DNA from: JBFJVZ01 sp041623895
Lineage (GTDB): Bacteria > Planctomycetota > Planctomycetia > Pirellulales > Pirellulaceae
Reading direction: 5' to 3'
Assembly (NCBI GenBank): GCA_041623895.1
Contig: JBFJVZ010000018.1
Location: 1 to 34,953 of the forward strand
DNA: 34,953 nucleotides
Shown here: positions 27,187 to 34,953 of the stretch, in pieces
Layout: every line of letters starts with the position of its first letter
How positions within the stretch are numbered: the first letter of the stretch is position 1
Translations under genes and position numbers: made by a program
The notes under the pieces: generated by a model
What the model was told of the DNA's origin: nothing
Seen by the model: the letters and a program-made list of their open reading frames with translations, nothing else
Databases searched by the model: none

Positions 27187-28026
27187 ATGAAAATCTCACG
27201 GATCGCGACTGGTTTCCTAGCCATCGCACTCTTAGCGTTTTTGGCAACAGATGTGATGGCTCAAAGAGGTGGCGGTCGCGGACCTGGCGGTCGCGGTGGC
27301 CCCGGCTTTGGCGGTTTCGGGGGGGCCTCGATTGGGCAAATGGCTCTCGGGCTGCTTCGCGTTGACGAAGTCAAAGCAGAAATCGAATTGATGCCCGATC
27401 AGGAAGAGGCTCTGAAAAAGATCGGCAGCGAGCGGCCAGAACGTCCCAACTTCGACTTTCAAAATGCGACCGAAGCAGAGCGTGAAGAGTTCATTGCCAA
27501 AATGCGAAAGCAACGGGAAGAAATGGCAACCCAGATGCAGCAACAATTGCAGGAGGTTTTGCTTCCCAATCAATACGAACGTTTGAGACAAATCGCCGTT
27601 CAGGTTTTGGACGTCAACGCCCTGATGGTGACCGAGATCACTGAAGAGCTCAAGATCACCGACGCTCAGAAGAAGGAGTTTGAAGAGCTGCAGACCGGCA
27701 TTCGCGAGAACATGCGAGAGCAGATGGGCGAGCTGTTCCGGGGCGGTGGTGGTGACCGCGATGCGATGCGTGAAAAGATGGCCCAGATGCGTGAAGAAAA
27801 CAACAAGAAGTTGCTTGGTGTTTTGACATCCAGTCAAAAGTCCGATTTTGAAAAAATGAAGGGCGAGGAATTCAAGATGCCCGAAGGCGGCATGCGGGCG
27901 ATGTTTGGCGGCGGTCCTGGCGGTCCCGGCCGCGGTGGTCCCGGCGGCGGCCGAGGCGGCTTTGGTGATCGTGGTGGTGATGGTGGCCGCGGAGGCGAAC
28001 GCCGCCGACCGCAAGCCGAAGAATAG
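27187..28026 (+). CDS. Secreted glycine-rich coiled-coil protein
   Basis: A 279-residue exported protein. Start at the ATG at 27187 gives a clean Sec signal peptide (ATGFLAIALLAFLATDVMA, cleavage near residue 25). A Gly/Arg-rich stretch follows (RGGGRGPGGRGGPGFGG), then about 180 residues of highly charged helix (EEALKKIGSERPE..., EREEFIAKMRKQREEM, AQKKEFEELQTG), likely coiled coil. A Gly/Arg-rich tail (GGPGGPGRGGPGGGRGG and GDRGGDGG) closes it. It is like the many short secreted Gly-rich proteins of planctomycetes; a helical Spy/CpxP-like chaperone arrangement is possible but not shown. It has a strong terminator downstream and stands alone. Confidence 0.7.
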   Translation: MKISRIATGFLAIALLAFLATDVMAQRGGGRGPGGRGGPGFGGFGGASIGQMALGLLRVDEVKAEIELMPDQEEALKKIGSERPERPNFDFQNATEAEREEFIAKMRKQREEMATQMQQQLQEVLLPNQYERLRQIAVQVLDVNALMVTEITEELKITDAQKKEFEELQTGIRENMREQMGELFRGGGGDRDAMREKMAQMREENNKKLLGVLTSSQKSDFEKMKGEEFKMPEGGMRAMFGGGPGGPGRGGPGGGRGGFGDRGGDGGRGGERRRPQAEE

Positions 28027-28082
28027 GTCGTTCCCCAACACAATCGAATCGGATCGCGACGCAGCGCTCCGTCGCACCGACA

Positions 28083-28120
28083 GGGGCAGGCTCCGCAAAG
28101 AGTCTGTCCCGTTTTCGTTT
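28083..28120 (+). terminator. Rho-independent terminator
   Basis: GGGGCAGGCTC (28083-28093) pairs with 28100-28110 (11 pairs, two of them G-T) across the loop CGCAAA, and is directly followed by GTTTTCGTTT. It lies 57 bases after the stop of the Gly-rich gene and in front of the opposite-strand USP gene end, so it can separate the two converging transcripts. Confidence 0.65.
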
Positions 28121-28125
28121 CCGGG

Positions 28126-29100
28126 TCAGATCATGGGAAACTTTTCCGGCCACTCCACCGCATCATCGTCGTCGACGTTGATGGGTGACTCAAATCCCTC
28201 TGGCTTGAGTGCCAATACAGAGTAATTCAGCCGCGACAACAACTGCTCCGCCGTATTTCCAATCAGAAATCCGGCAATCCCCGTGCGGCAGACCGTGCCC
28301 AAGACAATCAAGTCAGCTTCGACTCTGGCCGCAACCCCAGCAATCATCTCGGATGGGTTGCCATGCGGTAGGTGAATCTGGGTGCGATGCATGTCGACGT
28401 CGCACCGCTGGAGCAACTGTTCCAGTCGATCGCGGGCGTATTTGCAGCGCACGTCCAGCAGCGCATCAATCTCCGCGTCTCCCGCGCGGCGGCGCAGCGC
28501 TGACTCCATCCACAGATCACAAACGCTCACGAAGTGCAGTTCGGCATGTTCTCTGACAGCGATCGCGTTGGCGATTTCGATGATCTGCCGGTTCAGGTTT
28601 GCATGCACCTCATCGTCATCATCCATGTCGACGGCGGCCAAGACGCGAGCAAATTTGCCGTGCACATCCGGTTTTAAGACCCACACCGGACAGGGGCAGG
28701 TGCGCATCAATGCCTGTGCGATTCCGCTAAAAAAGTATCCGCTATCCGCATCACCATCGGCTGACTTGATGACCAGGTCGTGCCGCTCGCGGATTACCTG
28801 ATGCACGATTTCGATAGCTGGCTTGCCGCCTGCTACAATCACATCAATTGGCACACCGGCATCGGAGTACTCGCTGGCCATTTGCAGCAATCGATCGCGA
28901 TGGTCCTTCGATACCAATTCCTCCAACTCCTCCGGTTCCGCGATATCGGTGAGCATCCCAACCGCTTTGGGGATGTGCGGAATCACATCCATCATTGTCA
29001 ACCTGGCACTGTTTTCCACAGCCAATTCGACAGCCCGGCAAATGGCGGTCTCGTTCCGCTTCGTCCCCACGTAAAGGAGAATATTTTTGAAACGATGCAT
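28126..29100 (-). CDS. Universal stress protein, two USP domains in tandem
   Basis: A 324-residue protein of two Usp folds (about 1-145 and 150-305), like UspE. The second domain shows the ATP-binding-like pattern GTVCRTGIAGFLIGNTAEQLL (key glycines at GT, G and GN) close to G-x2-G-x9-G-S/T, whereas the first (KSADGDADSGYFFSGIAQALM) is degenerate. Its Asp-rich tail (INVDDDDAVEW) is unusual. A cytoplasmic stress-response protein, probably cotranscribed with the hemerythrin-like gene, whose stop is 31 bases upstream of this start. The start at the ATG at 29100 begins directly before the first strand (FKNILLYV). Confidence 0.9.
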   Translation of the reverse strand: MHRFKNILLYVGTKRNETAICRAVELAVENSARLTMMDVIPHIPKAVGMLTDIAEPEELEELVSKDHRDRLLQMASEYSDAGVPIDVIVAGGKPAIEIVHQVIRERHDLVIKSADGDADSGYFFSGIAQALMRTCPCPVWVLKPDVHGKFARVLAAVDMDDDDEVHANLNRQIIEIANAIAVREHAELHFVSVCDLWMESALRRRAGDAEIDALLDVRCKYARDRLEQLLQRCDVDMHRTQIHLPHGNPSEMIAGVAARVEADLIVLGTVCRTGIAGFLIGNTAEQLLSRLNYSVLALKPEGFESPINVDDDDAVEWPEKFPMI

Positions 29101-29131
29101 GATCGAACTTCATCCAATCGCGTTGATGATC

Positions 29132-29608
29132 TCAGTGACGCCTAACGTCTTGCCGCGATGACGCGATGATCAGCGCGTCTTCGTGTGCTTCGTGTTGATC
29201 GATCGCATCCATCAAACGCTCGACTTCTTGAAAAGCTTGTTCCCAAGAATCAAACGGTGGTTCGGTTTGATTTAGCCTGGCGGTCAGGCCGTCCAACCGC
29301 TGCAGCAGCTGGTCGTGATCGGCAGCAGCCTGTCGATGAGTCGCATTGACCTCCAGCGACGAGAATCCCGGGTCGTTCGCTAGTTGGCGGCCGATTTCGT
29401 CTTCGCGTGCAAAATGCTCGACCAAGCGCACTCGCAGCTGAGTAAGTTTGTCGGCGGTCTCTCCGAAGTGCGGAATTCCAATCTGAGCGATATCATACGC
29501 CCACTTACGCAACTGTGCGCTGAAGGCGTCCAGTTGTTGATGTTCTTCGTGCCATGTGTCAAACAGGGTTTGACGAGCGTCGTCGGTTGATGAGGTGTTG
29601 GTGTCCAT
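29132..29608 (-). CDS. Hemerythrin-like (HHE) protein
   Basis: A 158-residue protein with a predicted four-helix bundle. Helix-borne metal ligands in the hemerythrin-like order are WHEEHQQLD (about 19-27), EHFAREDE (about 69-76), THRQAAADHDQLL (about 94-106) and DQHEAHED (about 136-143), each with His and Glu/Asp. These proteins bind a di-iron centre and sense or buffer O2, NO or peroxide. The extra His residues make exact ligand assignment uncertain. It is the first gene of a hemerythrin-USP unit, with start at the ATG at 29608, and is divergent from the BON and ABC genes across a 452-base space. Confidence 0.75.
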   Translation of the reverse strand: MDTNTSSTDDARQTLFDTWHEEHQQLDAFSAQLRKWAYDIAQIGIPHFGETADKLTQLRVRLVEHFAREDEIGRQLANDPGFSSLEVNATHRQAAADHDQLLQRLDGLTARLNQTEPPFDSWEQAFQEVERLMDAIDQHEAHEDALIIASSRQDVRRH

Positions 29609-30060
29609 CTCCGTCCCTTCTCATGATTTTTCTGTCCATGATTTGTCGAGAAGTCTGCGACCAGCGTAGACCTCTCGGGCTGTTGCCATCATTTTAGCGC
29701 CGATCTCGCTTTCTTGGCCAGATTCATTACTTCAGGTGAAACCGCCGCTCCTTCACTGCCGGAACTGTGCGTTCTTGACAAATCCGCACAGATAATGCGT
29801 GCACCCCCACTGCTTATCAAGCCGGCAAATCGGCTCACTCGTACAATGCGATGCGAGCAAATCACCTGTTGAATGCAATTCGCACACTGCACTTTTGATG
29901 CCATGCGATGCAAATGAGTCATCGCGTTGCTGCAACTCTTGGACAAATCATCTCTGTTCAGATTTGCAAATTGTGTTTGACCCCAAACAGCAAAGTCGGG
30001 CACAATATTAGCAACGGACGGATCACGGAGAAATCACGACGAACTCCACGAGTCATTTTG
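29609..30060. other. 452-base divergent space, no firm gene
   Basis: No gene is supported. A minus-strand frame from about 29922 to 29689 codes for a 77-residue candidate with CANC and a C-terminus VSPEVMNLAKKARSALK, but codon use is not convincing and I recognise no family. The space is less GC-rich than its neighbours and is long for a divergent promoter, so it probably contains the promoters of the hemerythrin-USP and BON-ABC units. I find no clear operator. A TTGACA at 29775 lacks a properly spaced -10. Confidence 0.4.
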
Positions 30061-30090
30061 ATGTCCGTAACTCATCAGGAATGTCCTCCC

Positions 30091-30381
30091 ATGATCTCTT
30101 CTTCTCTTATGCCCAATGCGTTTGCTCAGGCGAAATTATCAACGGCCGAGGACGGGTCGCCTCTCGCCCGCAAAGTTCGAGTGAAACTCAGACGCAGTAG
30201 TTACAACCAGATGCGGCGAGTGGAAGTCGAGGTGGCAGGCGATGTGTTGACGCTCTCCGGCGTCGTATTTTCGTATCACATGAAGCAGCTCGCCCAGGAA
30301 ATTGCTCGAAAAGCTGTCGACAATGTGACGATCGACAATCAATTGATGGTTGTCTCAGGACCCAAGCAAACGCCAAAATAG
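30091..30381 (+). CDS. BON-domain protein, 96 residues
   Basis: The 60-residue core (about 29-90, KVRVKLRRSSYNQMRRVEVE, then LTLSGVVFSYHMKQLAQEIA and VTIDNQLMVV) is a BON domain, which binds phospholipid or acts in envelope integrity and is often found in stress-induced or periplasmic proteins. Start uncertain: ATG at 30091 has an AGGA about 10 bases upstream; ATG at 30061 is also possible. Residues SSSLMPNAFAQ contain no strong signal peptide, so its place in the cell is unclear. It ends 36 bases before the ABC ATPase gene and may belong to the same operon. Confidence 0.65.
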   Translation: MISSSLMPNAFAQAKLSTAEDGSPLARKVRVKLRRSSYNQMRRVEVEVAGDVLTLSGVVFSYHMKQLAQEIARKAVDNVTIDNQLMVVSGPKQTPK

Positions 30382-30417
30382 GGCGACAACCTTGTTGCTT
30401 GGTTCCCATGGACTTTG

Positions 30418-31137
30418 ATGATCGCCGACGAACAGCATTTCGTTTTCCGTATGCGCGGCGTGACCAAGGTCTATCCGATGGGCGAAGTCGAAGTACACGC
30501 GCTTCGCGGAGTGGACTTGAAGTTATTTCCCGGAGAGTTCACCGTTTTGCTGGGACCGAGCGGCAGCGGCAAGTCAACGTTGCTGAACATTTTGGGTGGT
30601 TTGGATCGGCCCACCAAAGGCACCGTCCACTATCGCGACCAGGATTTGACAGCCGCCAGCGATCGTGAGCTCACCTGGTTTCGGCGGGAAGCCGTCGGCT
30701 TCGTTTTTCAGTTCTACAACCTGATTCCCAGTCTGACCGCACGTGAAAACGTCAGCCTGGTGACGGAGGTTTCTAGCGATCCAATGCCGCCTGAGGATGC
30801 TTTGGCACTGGTGGATCTAACGGACCGCCGCGACCATTTCCCTTCACAGCTTTCCGGCGGTGAACAGCAGCGCGTTGCCATTGCGCGCGCCATCGCCAAG
30901 CGACCCGATGTGTTGCTCTGTGATGAACCCACCGGCGCGCTGGATGCTGCCACAGGCATTACTGTGTTGGAGGCGATCAACCGCATCAACCTGGAACTCG
31001 GCACAACGACCACCGTGATCACCCACAATGCAGCCATCGGTCAGATGGCCGATCGCATTGTCCGTATGCACAATGGAGTGATCGCGGAAGATCAACGTGT
31101 GGAGACGAAGATCCCGGTTGCAGAATTGCGGTGGTGA
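30418..31137 (+). CDS. ABC exporter ATPase (MacB/LolD-like)
   Basis: A 239-residue ATPase. Walker A GPSGSGKST (about 45-53), Q-loop VFQFYNLIP, signature LSGGEQQRVAIARAIA, Walker B VLLCDEPTGALD and switch VITHN are all present. The switch histidine is followed by Asn in place of the more usual Asp. The ATG at 30418 is preferred over the TTG one codon before it. Gene order (ATPase, permease 7 bases later, membrane-fusion protein overlapping the permease) shows a tripartite exporter. It is a second set next to the lolD/lolC genes at 9976-12328, and not an obvious lipoprotein sorter. Confidence 0.88.
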   Translation: MIADEQHFVFRMRGVTKVYPMGEVEVHALRGVDLKLFPGEFTVLLGPSGSGKSTLLNILGGLDRPTKGTVHYRDQDLTAASDRELTWFRREAVGFVFQFYNLIPSLTARENVSLVTEVSSDPMPPEDALALVDLTDRRDHFPSQLSGGEQQRVAIARAIAKRPDVLLCDEPTGALDAATGITVLEAINRINLELGTTTTVITHNAAIGQMADRIVRMHNGVIAEDQRVETKIPVAELRW

Positions 31138-31144
31138 TCAGTCA

Positions 31145-33508
31145 ATGCGGACACTGGATCGAAAACTGATTCGCGAATTGGGGCACTCGAAGGCGCAGTC
31201 GTTGGCCATTGCCCTGGTCGTAGCATCCGGTGTCGCCGTGTTTGTCATGTCGGTAAGCACTCTGGCGTTCTTGCGTGCCACGCGCGACGCCTACTACGAT
31301 CGCTTTCGCTTTGCTGATGTGTTCGCCAGTGTTCCTCGCGCTCCGGATGCGGTGGCGAATCAAATTGCTGCGATCAAAGGCATCGCGGCACTGCAAACGC
31401 GAATTGTTTCGGAAGTCAGCTTGGATGTCCCGGAGCTAGTGGAACCGGCTGTGGGGCGGTTGATCTCGTTGCCCGACAGTGGAGCACCTGTCCTCAATGC
31501 TGTGTTCATCAAACGCGGGCGATTGCCGAATCCCGATCGGCACGGTGAAGTCCTGGCCAGCGATGCTTTTGTAGAATCGAACTCGATCGACATCGGCGAT
31601 CCGATCCAAGCCGTTATGAATGGGCGGCTGCAAGAGTTGGTCATCGTCGGCGTCGCGCTGTCACCCGAATACGTGTTTCAAGTCCGCGGCGGCGATTTGT
31701 TGCCCGACGACAAGCGATTTGGCGTTTTCTGGATGGCCAAACGGCAGATGGAAGCCGCCTTCGACATGGATGGTGCGTTCAACGATGTCTCGCTGCGGCT
31801 GCTGCGTGGTGCCAGCGAAGACGAAGTGATCGAGCAGCTGGATCGTTTACTCCAACCCTACGGAGGCGTCGGAGCCTATGGCCGTGAACATCAGGTCTCG
31901 GCAAGGTTTCTTGCCGACGAGATCAAGTCGTTGCGTGCGACTGCAGTTGTGGCACCCAGCATCTTTATGGGCGTTGCGGCCTTTTTGTTGAACGTCGTGC
32001 TTTCTCGGCGAATCGGCACACAGCGGATCGTGATCGCTGGCTTGAAGGCGTTCGGCTATTCCAATTCCACCATCGCCTGGCACTATCTGAAAAGTTCGCT
32101 GATTATCTCGCTGATCGGTGCCGCCATTGGTGCCGTCGCCGGCAACTGGATGGGCAGCGGCTTGGCCAAGTTGTACTCGGAGTTCTATCGCTTTCCGACC
32201 TTCGTGTTTTACCCTGATGTGCGTGTCATTTTCGTGGCGATCGGCATCAGTCTGCTGGCCGCCGTCGTCGGTTCCTTTCGAGCCGTGCAGACCGCTGTCC
32301 GCTTGCCGCCAGCCGAGGCCATGCGACCGGCGGCTCCGGCGAGCTATCGGCAATCGTTGTTGGAAAAATTGGGTTTGACGGCGCTCGTACCGGTTACGGT
32401 GCGGATGATCATTCGCGGCTTGCAGCGCAGACCGGTCAATGCATTCCTCTCCTCGCTGGGAATCGGTTGCGCGGTCGCTGTGCTGGTGATGAGCCGTTTT
32501 GGCAGCGACGCCATCGACTACTTGATCGACTTTCAATTCTCGCGAACACAGCGGCACGATTTGCAAGTCGTCTTTTACGAAACCACATCGCCGGCCGTTT
32601 TCAATGACCTGAAACACCTGCCCGGTGTGCAGACCGTCGAAGCCTTTCGGGCCGTGCCGGTGAAACTGGTCAATGGTCACCGCGAGCATCGCACCAGTAT
32701 CATGGGATTGTCGCAGCGTCGTGATCTATTTCGCTTGCTGAATACCGACGAGATCCCGATCCGCTTACCGCCGGCCGGGGTCGTGTTAAGCGACAAACTG
32801 GCCGAGATCTTAAACGTCAAAAACGGTCAGCGAATCTGGGTCGAAGTCCTGGAAGGCGCCAAGCCGATACGCGAAGTCACGGTGGCCGGAATCGCAAAAG
32901 AGTTTTCGGGGACCAACGCCTACATGGATCGCGCTGCGCTGAATCGGCTGCTGCGGGAGTCGGACGTGCTTTCAGGGGCTTTTCTGGCCGTCGATGCTCG
33001 CCATCAAGAAGAACTGTACCAGGACCTCAAACAGACGCCCAGAGTCGCCTCGGTTTCGGTCAAGTCGGCCACGATCCAACAATTTCGCGACACGATTGCG
33101 GAGAACCAGTTAACGATGCAATCGTTCACCGTGTTCTTTGCGGCCGTGATCGCGATCGGCGTCGTCTATAACACCGCCCGCATTTCCTTGGACGAGAAAA
33201 GCCGAGAACTCGCTACCCTGCGAGTCATCGGATTCACGCAAGGCGAGATCTCCTCTATTCTGCTGGGCGAGCTTGCTGTATTAACTTTGCTGGCGATTCC
33301 GCTGGGATGGCTGATCGGCTACTCGTTTTGTGCGGCGATGGTTTATGGATTCGAGTCGGAACTTTATCGGTTTCCGTTGGTGATTCAGCCGGCAAGCTAC
33401 GCGAGATCGGCAATCGTTACGATGGCGGCCGCCGCGGTCAGCGGCTTATTGGTCCACCGCCGATTACAGCACCTGGATCTGGTCGAAGTACTCAAGAGTC
33501 GCGAATGA
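31145..33508 (+). CDS. FtsX-type ABC permease, duplicated (two halves)
   Basis: A 787-residue permease. An N-terminal helix (residues about 18-40, LAIALVVASGVAVFVMSVSTLA), a periplasmic domain, then three helices (about 260-400) form one FtsX unit. After AMRPAAPASYRQSLLEKLG comes a second unit with a helix near 435-455, a second periplasmic domain (about 460-655), and three helices to the end (EVLKSRE). Duplicated FtsX permeases of this size belong to efflux or export systems that work with a membrane-fusion protein. The start at ATG 31145 comes 7 bases after the ATPase stop; the longer frame to 31097 overlaps it. The substrate is not indicated. Confidence 0.87.
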   Translation: MRTLDRKLIRELGHSKAQSLAIALVVASGVAVFVMSVSTLAFLRATRDAYYDRFRFADVFASVPRAPDAVANQIAAIKGIAALQTRIVSEVSLDVPELVEPAVGRLISLPDSGAPVLNAVFIKRGRLPNPDRHGEVLASDAFVESNSIDIGDPIQAVMNGRLQELVIVGVALSPEYVFQVRGGDLLPDDKRFGVFWMAKRQMEAAFDMDGAFNDVSLRLLRGASEDEVIEQLDRLLQPYGGVGAYGREHQVSARFLADEIKSLRATAVVAPSIFMGVAAFLLNVVLSRRIGTQRIVIAGLKAFGYSNSTIAWHYLKSSLIISLIGAAIGAVAGNWMGSGLAKLYSEFYRFPTFVFYPDVRVIFVAIGISLLAAVVGSFRAVQTAVRLPPAEAMRPAAPASYRQSLLEKLGLTALVPVTVRMIIRGLQRRPVNAFLSSLGIGCAVAVLVMSRFGSDAIDYLIDFQFSRTQRHDLQVVFYETTSPAVFNDLKHLPGVQTVEAFRAVPVKLVNGHREHRTSIMGLSQRRDLFRLLNTDEIPIRLPPAGVVLSDKLAEILNVKNGQRIWVEVLEGAKPIREVTVAGIAKEFSGTNAYMDRAALNRLLRESDVLSGAFLAVDARHQEELYQDLKQTPRVASVSVKSATIQQFRDTIAENQLTMQSFTVFFAAVIAIGVVYNTARISLDEKSRELATLRVIGFTQGEISSILLGELAVLTLLAIPLGWLIGYSFCAAMVYGFESELYRFPLVIQPASYARSAIVTMAAAAVSGLLVHRRLQHLDLVEVLKSRE

Positions 33509-34716
33509 GTAACTATCAATCGAAAATTCGGCGACTGGTTTGGTGGGCCATGGGCGCCGCGATTGCGGGTCTCGGCGTATACGTTGCCCTGCGGCCGCAG
33601 CCCGTTTTGATTGATGTTGCCGTTGTCAAGAAAGGACTCCTGGAGGTCACGATCGACGAAGATGGGGTGACGCGGATTCGCGACCGCTACGTCGTTTCCA
33701 CACCGCTGACGGGACGGCTGCAAAGAATCGAATTCGACGTCGGTGACCAAGTTAGCGCCAGCAGCACCGTCATTGCCCGCATGCAGCCCACCGATCCCAC
33801 GCTTCTGGATCCACGCACCGTTGCCCAGGCGAAGGCGCAAGTCAATGCTGCGGAACGGAAGTTGGCCGCGGCAAAAGCCGAACAAAAGAAGAAAGAGACG
33901 CAGCTGGGCTTTGCCGAGATCCACATGGGACGAGCTCGGGAACTTCGCGATCAAGACGCCACTTCGGCCGAAGCATACGAGGAGAAACTGCTGCTCTTCC
34001 AGGCCCTCACCGAAGAGACTCGGGTGGCAAGCATCGCCGTGGAGATCGCCGAGTACGAACTGGAACTGCAGAAAGCCGCGTTGCTGTTAACCGATCCCGA
34101 TGCCAGCGACGATGCTGAGATGGAATTGTCGATCAAGGCTCCCATCGACGGTCGAATCTTACGGATCTTCCAGGAAAGTTCAGCCGTGGTCACCGCCGGC
34201 GAACCGCTGATGGAAATTGGTGATCCCGCGGATTTGGAAATCGTTGCCGATGTGCTCTCCCGCGATGCGGTGCGAATTAGTCCCGGAAACCTGGTCCACT
34301 TGGAGCATTGGGGCGGCGACCAACCACTTCGCGGACGCGTTCGCTTGGTCGAACCGTCGGGGTTCACCAAGCTGTCCGCGCTGGGCGTGGAAGAACAACG
34401 CGTCAACGTGATCATCGAAATGGTTGATCCGCCCGGCCAGCGCGAACAACTGGGGGATAACTTTCGCGTTGATTGCCGAATCATTGTTTGGCAATCGGAT
34501 GATGCCTTGCGCGTTCCCACCAGCGCTTTATTTCGCGTCGATGATCAGTGGCACGTCTTCAAGGTCACCGGCGATCATGCGCACTTGACTCGTGTGGAGA
34601 TCGGCAAGAACAACGGACAGCACGGGCAAGTCTTGTCGGGAATCAAACTCAAAGAAACAGTGGTCGTTCACCCAAGTGATACGCTGGAGGATGGCTCACT
34701 GGTCAAGCAACGTTAA
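33505..34716 (+). CDS. HlyD-like membrane-fusion protein
   Basis: A 403-residue periplasmic adaptor. One N-terminal helix (about 10-28, LVWWAMGAAIAGLGVYVAL), a lipoyl-type half-domain (STPLTGRLQRIEFDVGDQV), a helical hairpin rich in Ala, Glu and Lys (about 95-200, with EQKKKETQLG), the second lipoyl half (IKAPIDGRILRIF), and beta-barrel regions (LVEPSGFTKLSALGVEEQRV, then RVPTSALFRVDDQWHVF). The start ATG overlaps the permease stop by 4 bases (ATGA). Together with the ATPase and permease it forms a complete inner-membrane/periplasm export assembly; an outer-membrane TolC-like partner is not in the window. Confidence 0.9.
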   Translation: MSNYQSKIRRLVWWAMGAAIAGLGVYVALRPQPVLIDVAVVKKGLLEVTIDEDGVTRIRDRYVVSTPLTGRLQRIEFDVGDQVSASSTVIARMQPTDPTLLDPRTVAQAKAQVNAAERKLAAAKAEQKKKETQLGFAEIHMGRARELRDQDATSAEAYEEKLLLFQALTEETRVASIAVEIAEYELELQKAALLLTDPDASDDAEMELSIKAPIDGRILRIFQESSAVVTAGEPLMEIGDPADLEIVADVLSRDAVRISPGNLVHLEHWGGDQPLRGRVRLVEPSGFTKLSALGVEEQRVNVIIEMVDPPGQREQLGDNFRVDCRIIVWQSDDALRVPTSALFRVDDQWHVFKVTGDHAHLTRVEIGKNNGQHGQVLSGIKLKETVVVHPSDTLEDGSLVKQR

Positions 34717-34769
34717 CGAAGTCGTAGCCGGCTCCTAGTGCTGCTTCAAGTCAGTTTTTGTGTGCCGCG

Positions 34770-34790
34770 AAAATGGGTCAGACCCCTTTT
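34770..34790 (+). terminator. Short hairpin with T-run after the export operon
   Basis: AAAA (34770-34773) pairs with TTTT (34787-34790), then after one mismatch GGGT (34775-34778) pairs with ACCC (34782-34785), leaving a 3-base loop. It lies 54 bases after the last exporter gene. Similar GGGTCAGACCCC palindromes recur in planctomycete genomes as I recall, so it may also be a repeat. Confidence 0.4.
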
Positions 34791-34802
34791 CGCTCGTCAT
34801 CT

Positions 34803-34854
34803 GTAGGCCAGGACTTGTCCTGGCAATGAGGCGCCAGGACAAGTCCTGGCCTAC
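34803..34854. repeat. Inverted pair of GTAG-headed palindromes (BIME-like)
   Basis: The left unit (34803-34824) is GTAG plus the perfect palindrome GCCAGGAC-TT-GTCCTGGC. The right unit (34833-34854) is its exact reverse complement, so the heads face outward and the units are separated by 8 bases. It can form two small hairpins or one 22-bp stem. A GTAG head before a palindrome is the hallmark of REP sequences moved by RAYT (Y1 transposase) enzymes. No such enzyme is encoded in the window. Confidence 0.75.
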
Positions 34855-34953
34855 GAGATTTCTGAAAATGCTCTAACTAGGTGATGCCATAACGTGAATC
34901 CTGGGACGACCAATTCAACCTTACAGGATTACCAGTGCGAACAGCAGGGCCGC

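Larger units (their letters stand above)
34717..34953. other. Gene-free end with terminator-like and BIME-like palindromes
   Basis: No coding feature is visible in 237 bases. It contains the AT-flanked hairpin at 34770-34790 and the 52-base inverted repeat at 34803-34854. From 34860 to the window end I see nothing recognisable. Confidence 0.6.

Noticed and set aside
29775..29796. TTGACA followed by GATAAT as a sigma-70 promoter
   Set aside because: The spacer is about 10 bases, far shorter than the 16-18 needed, so it is not a credible promoter.

Overview
The window looks like a piece of a planctomycete chromosome, probably Pirellulales (Rhodopirellula or Blastopirellula-like). This is inferred from the style of the gene set, not from a marker gene. 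The signs are two large Ser/Thr kinases with planctomycete-type architectures, a MoxR-DUF58-BatA-VWA cluster facing a DUF4159 protein, Tat-exported beta-propeller and glycine- or tyrosine-rich secreted proteins, non-ATG starts, and several classes of intergenic palindromes. Genes end in TGA, TAA and TAG alike, so the standard bacterial code applies. I see no tRNA, rRNA, CRISPR array, transposase, integrase or phage gene.

Layout. 1-1866: a Tat-exported beta-propeller gene (minus strand) cut by an in-frame TGA about 40 codons before its natural end, then a 67-residue membrane protein. 1867-3619: a class V PLP enzyme followed by coaD (plus). 3712-6444 (minus): glmU-type uridylyltransferase and prs with overlapping ends, then a PAP2 phosphatase. 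A 76-base branched palindrome sits just upstream of the glmU gene. 6722-7720: an LpxL-type acyltransferase, convergent with a membrane kinase carrying EF-hand loops (7744-9720). 9976-12328: lolD and lolC (minus), divergent from a YbgC-type thioesterase and a second kinase with a six-helix membrane tail (plus, to 15288). 15602-17141: two small secreted proteins. 17701-24582: a four-gene MoxR/DUF58/BatA/VWA operon, divergent from a squalene-cyclase-fold plus DUF4159 protein (to 27040). 27187-28026: a glycine-rich secreted protein. 28126-29608: hemerythrin-like protein then a tandem universal stress protein (minus). 30091-34716: a BON-domain protein and a complete ABC ATPase, FtsX-type permease and membrane-fusion operon (plus).

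Themes. Many genes belong to envelope construction and export: LPS acylation, lipoprotein sorting (LolCD), precursor synthesis (UDP-GlcNAc, PRPP, CoA), a MacB-like or DevBCA-like exporter and the BatA/VWA membrane complex. A second theme is stress and oxygen sensing (hemerythrin, USP, BON, kinases).

The main things for a second look are non-coding. The intergenic spaces hold short palindromes with a GTAG head, arranged singly or as inverted pairs, which is the architecture of REP/BIME elements. Three copies of one family keep an identical CGCCAG loop while their stem pairs change in a compensated way. A long branched inverted repeat lies before glmU. Among coding features, the interrupted beta-propeller gene, the PSGS variant in the PAP2 active site, the DFN kinase with a six-helix tail, and the duplicated DUF4159-like unit stand out.
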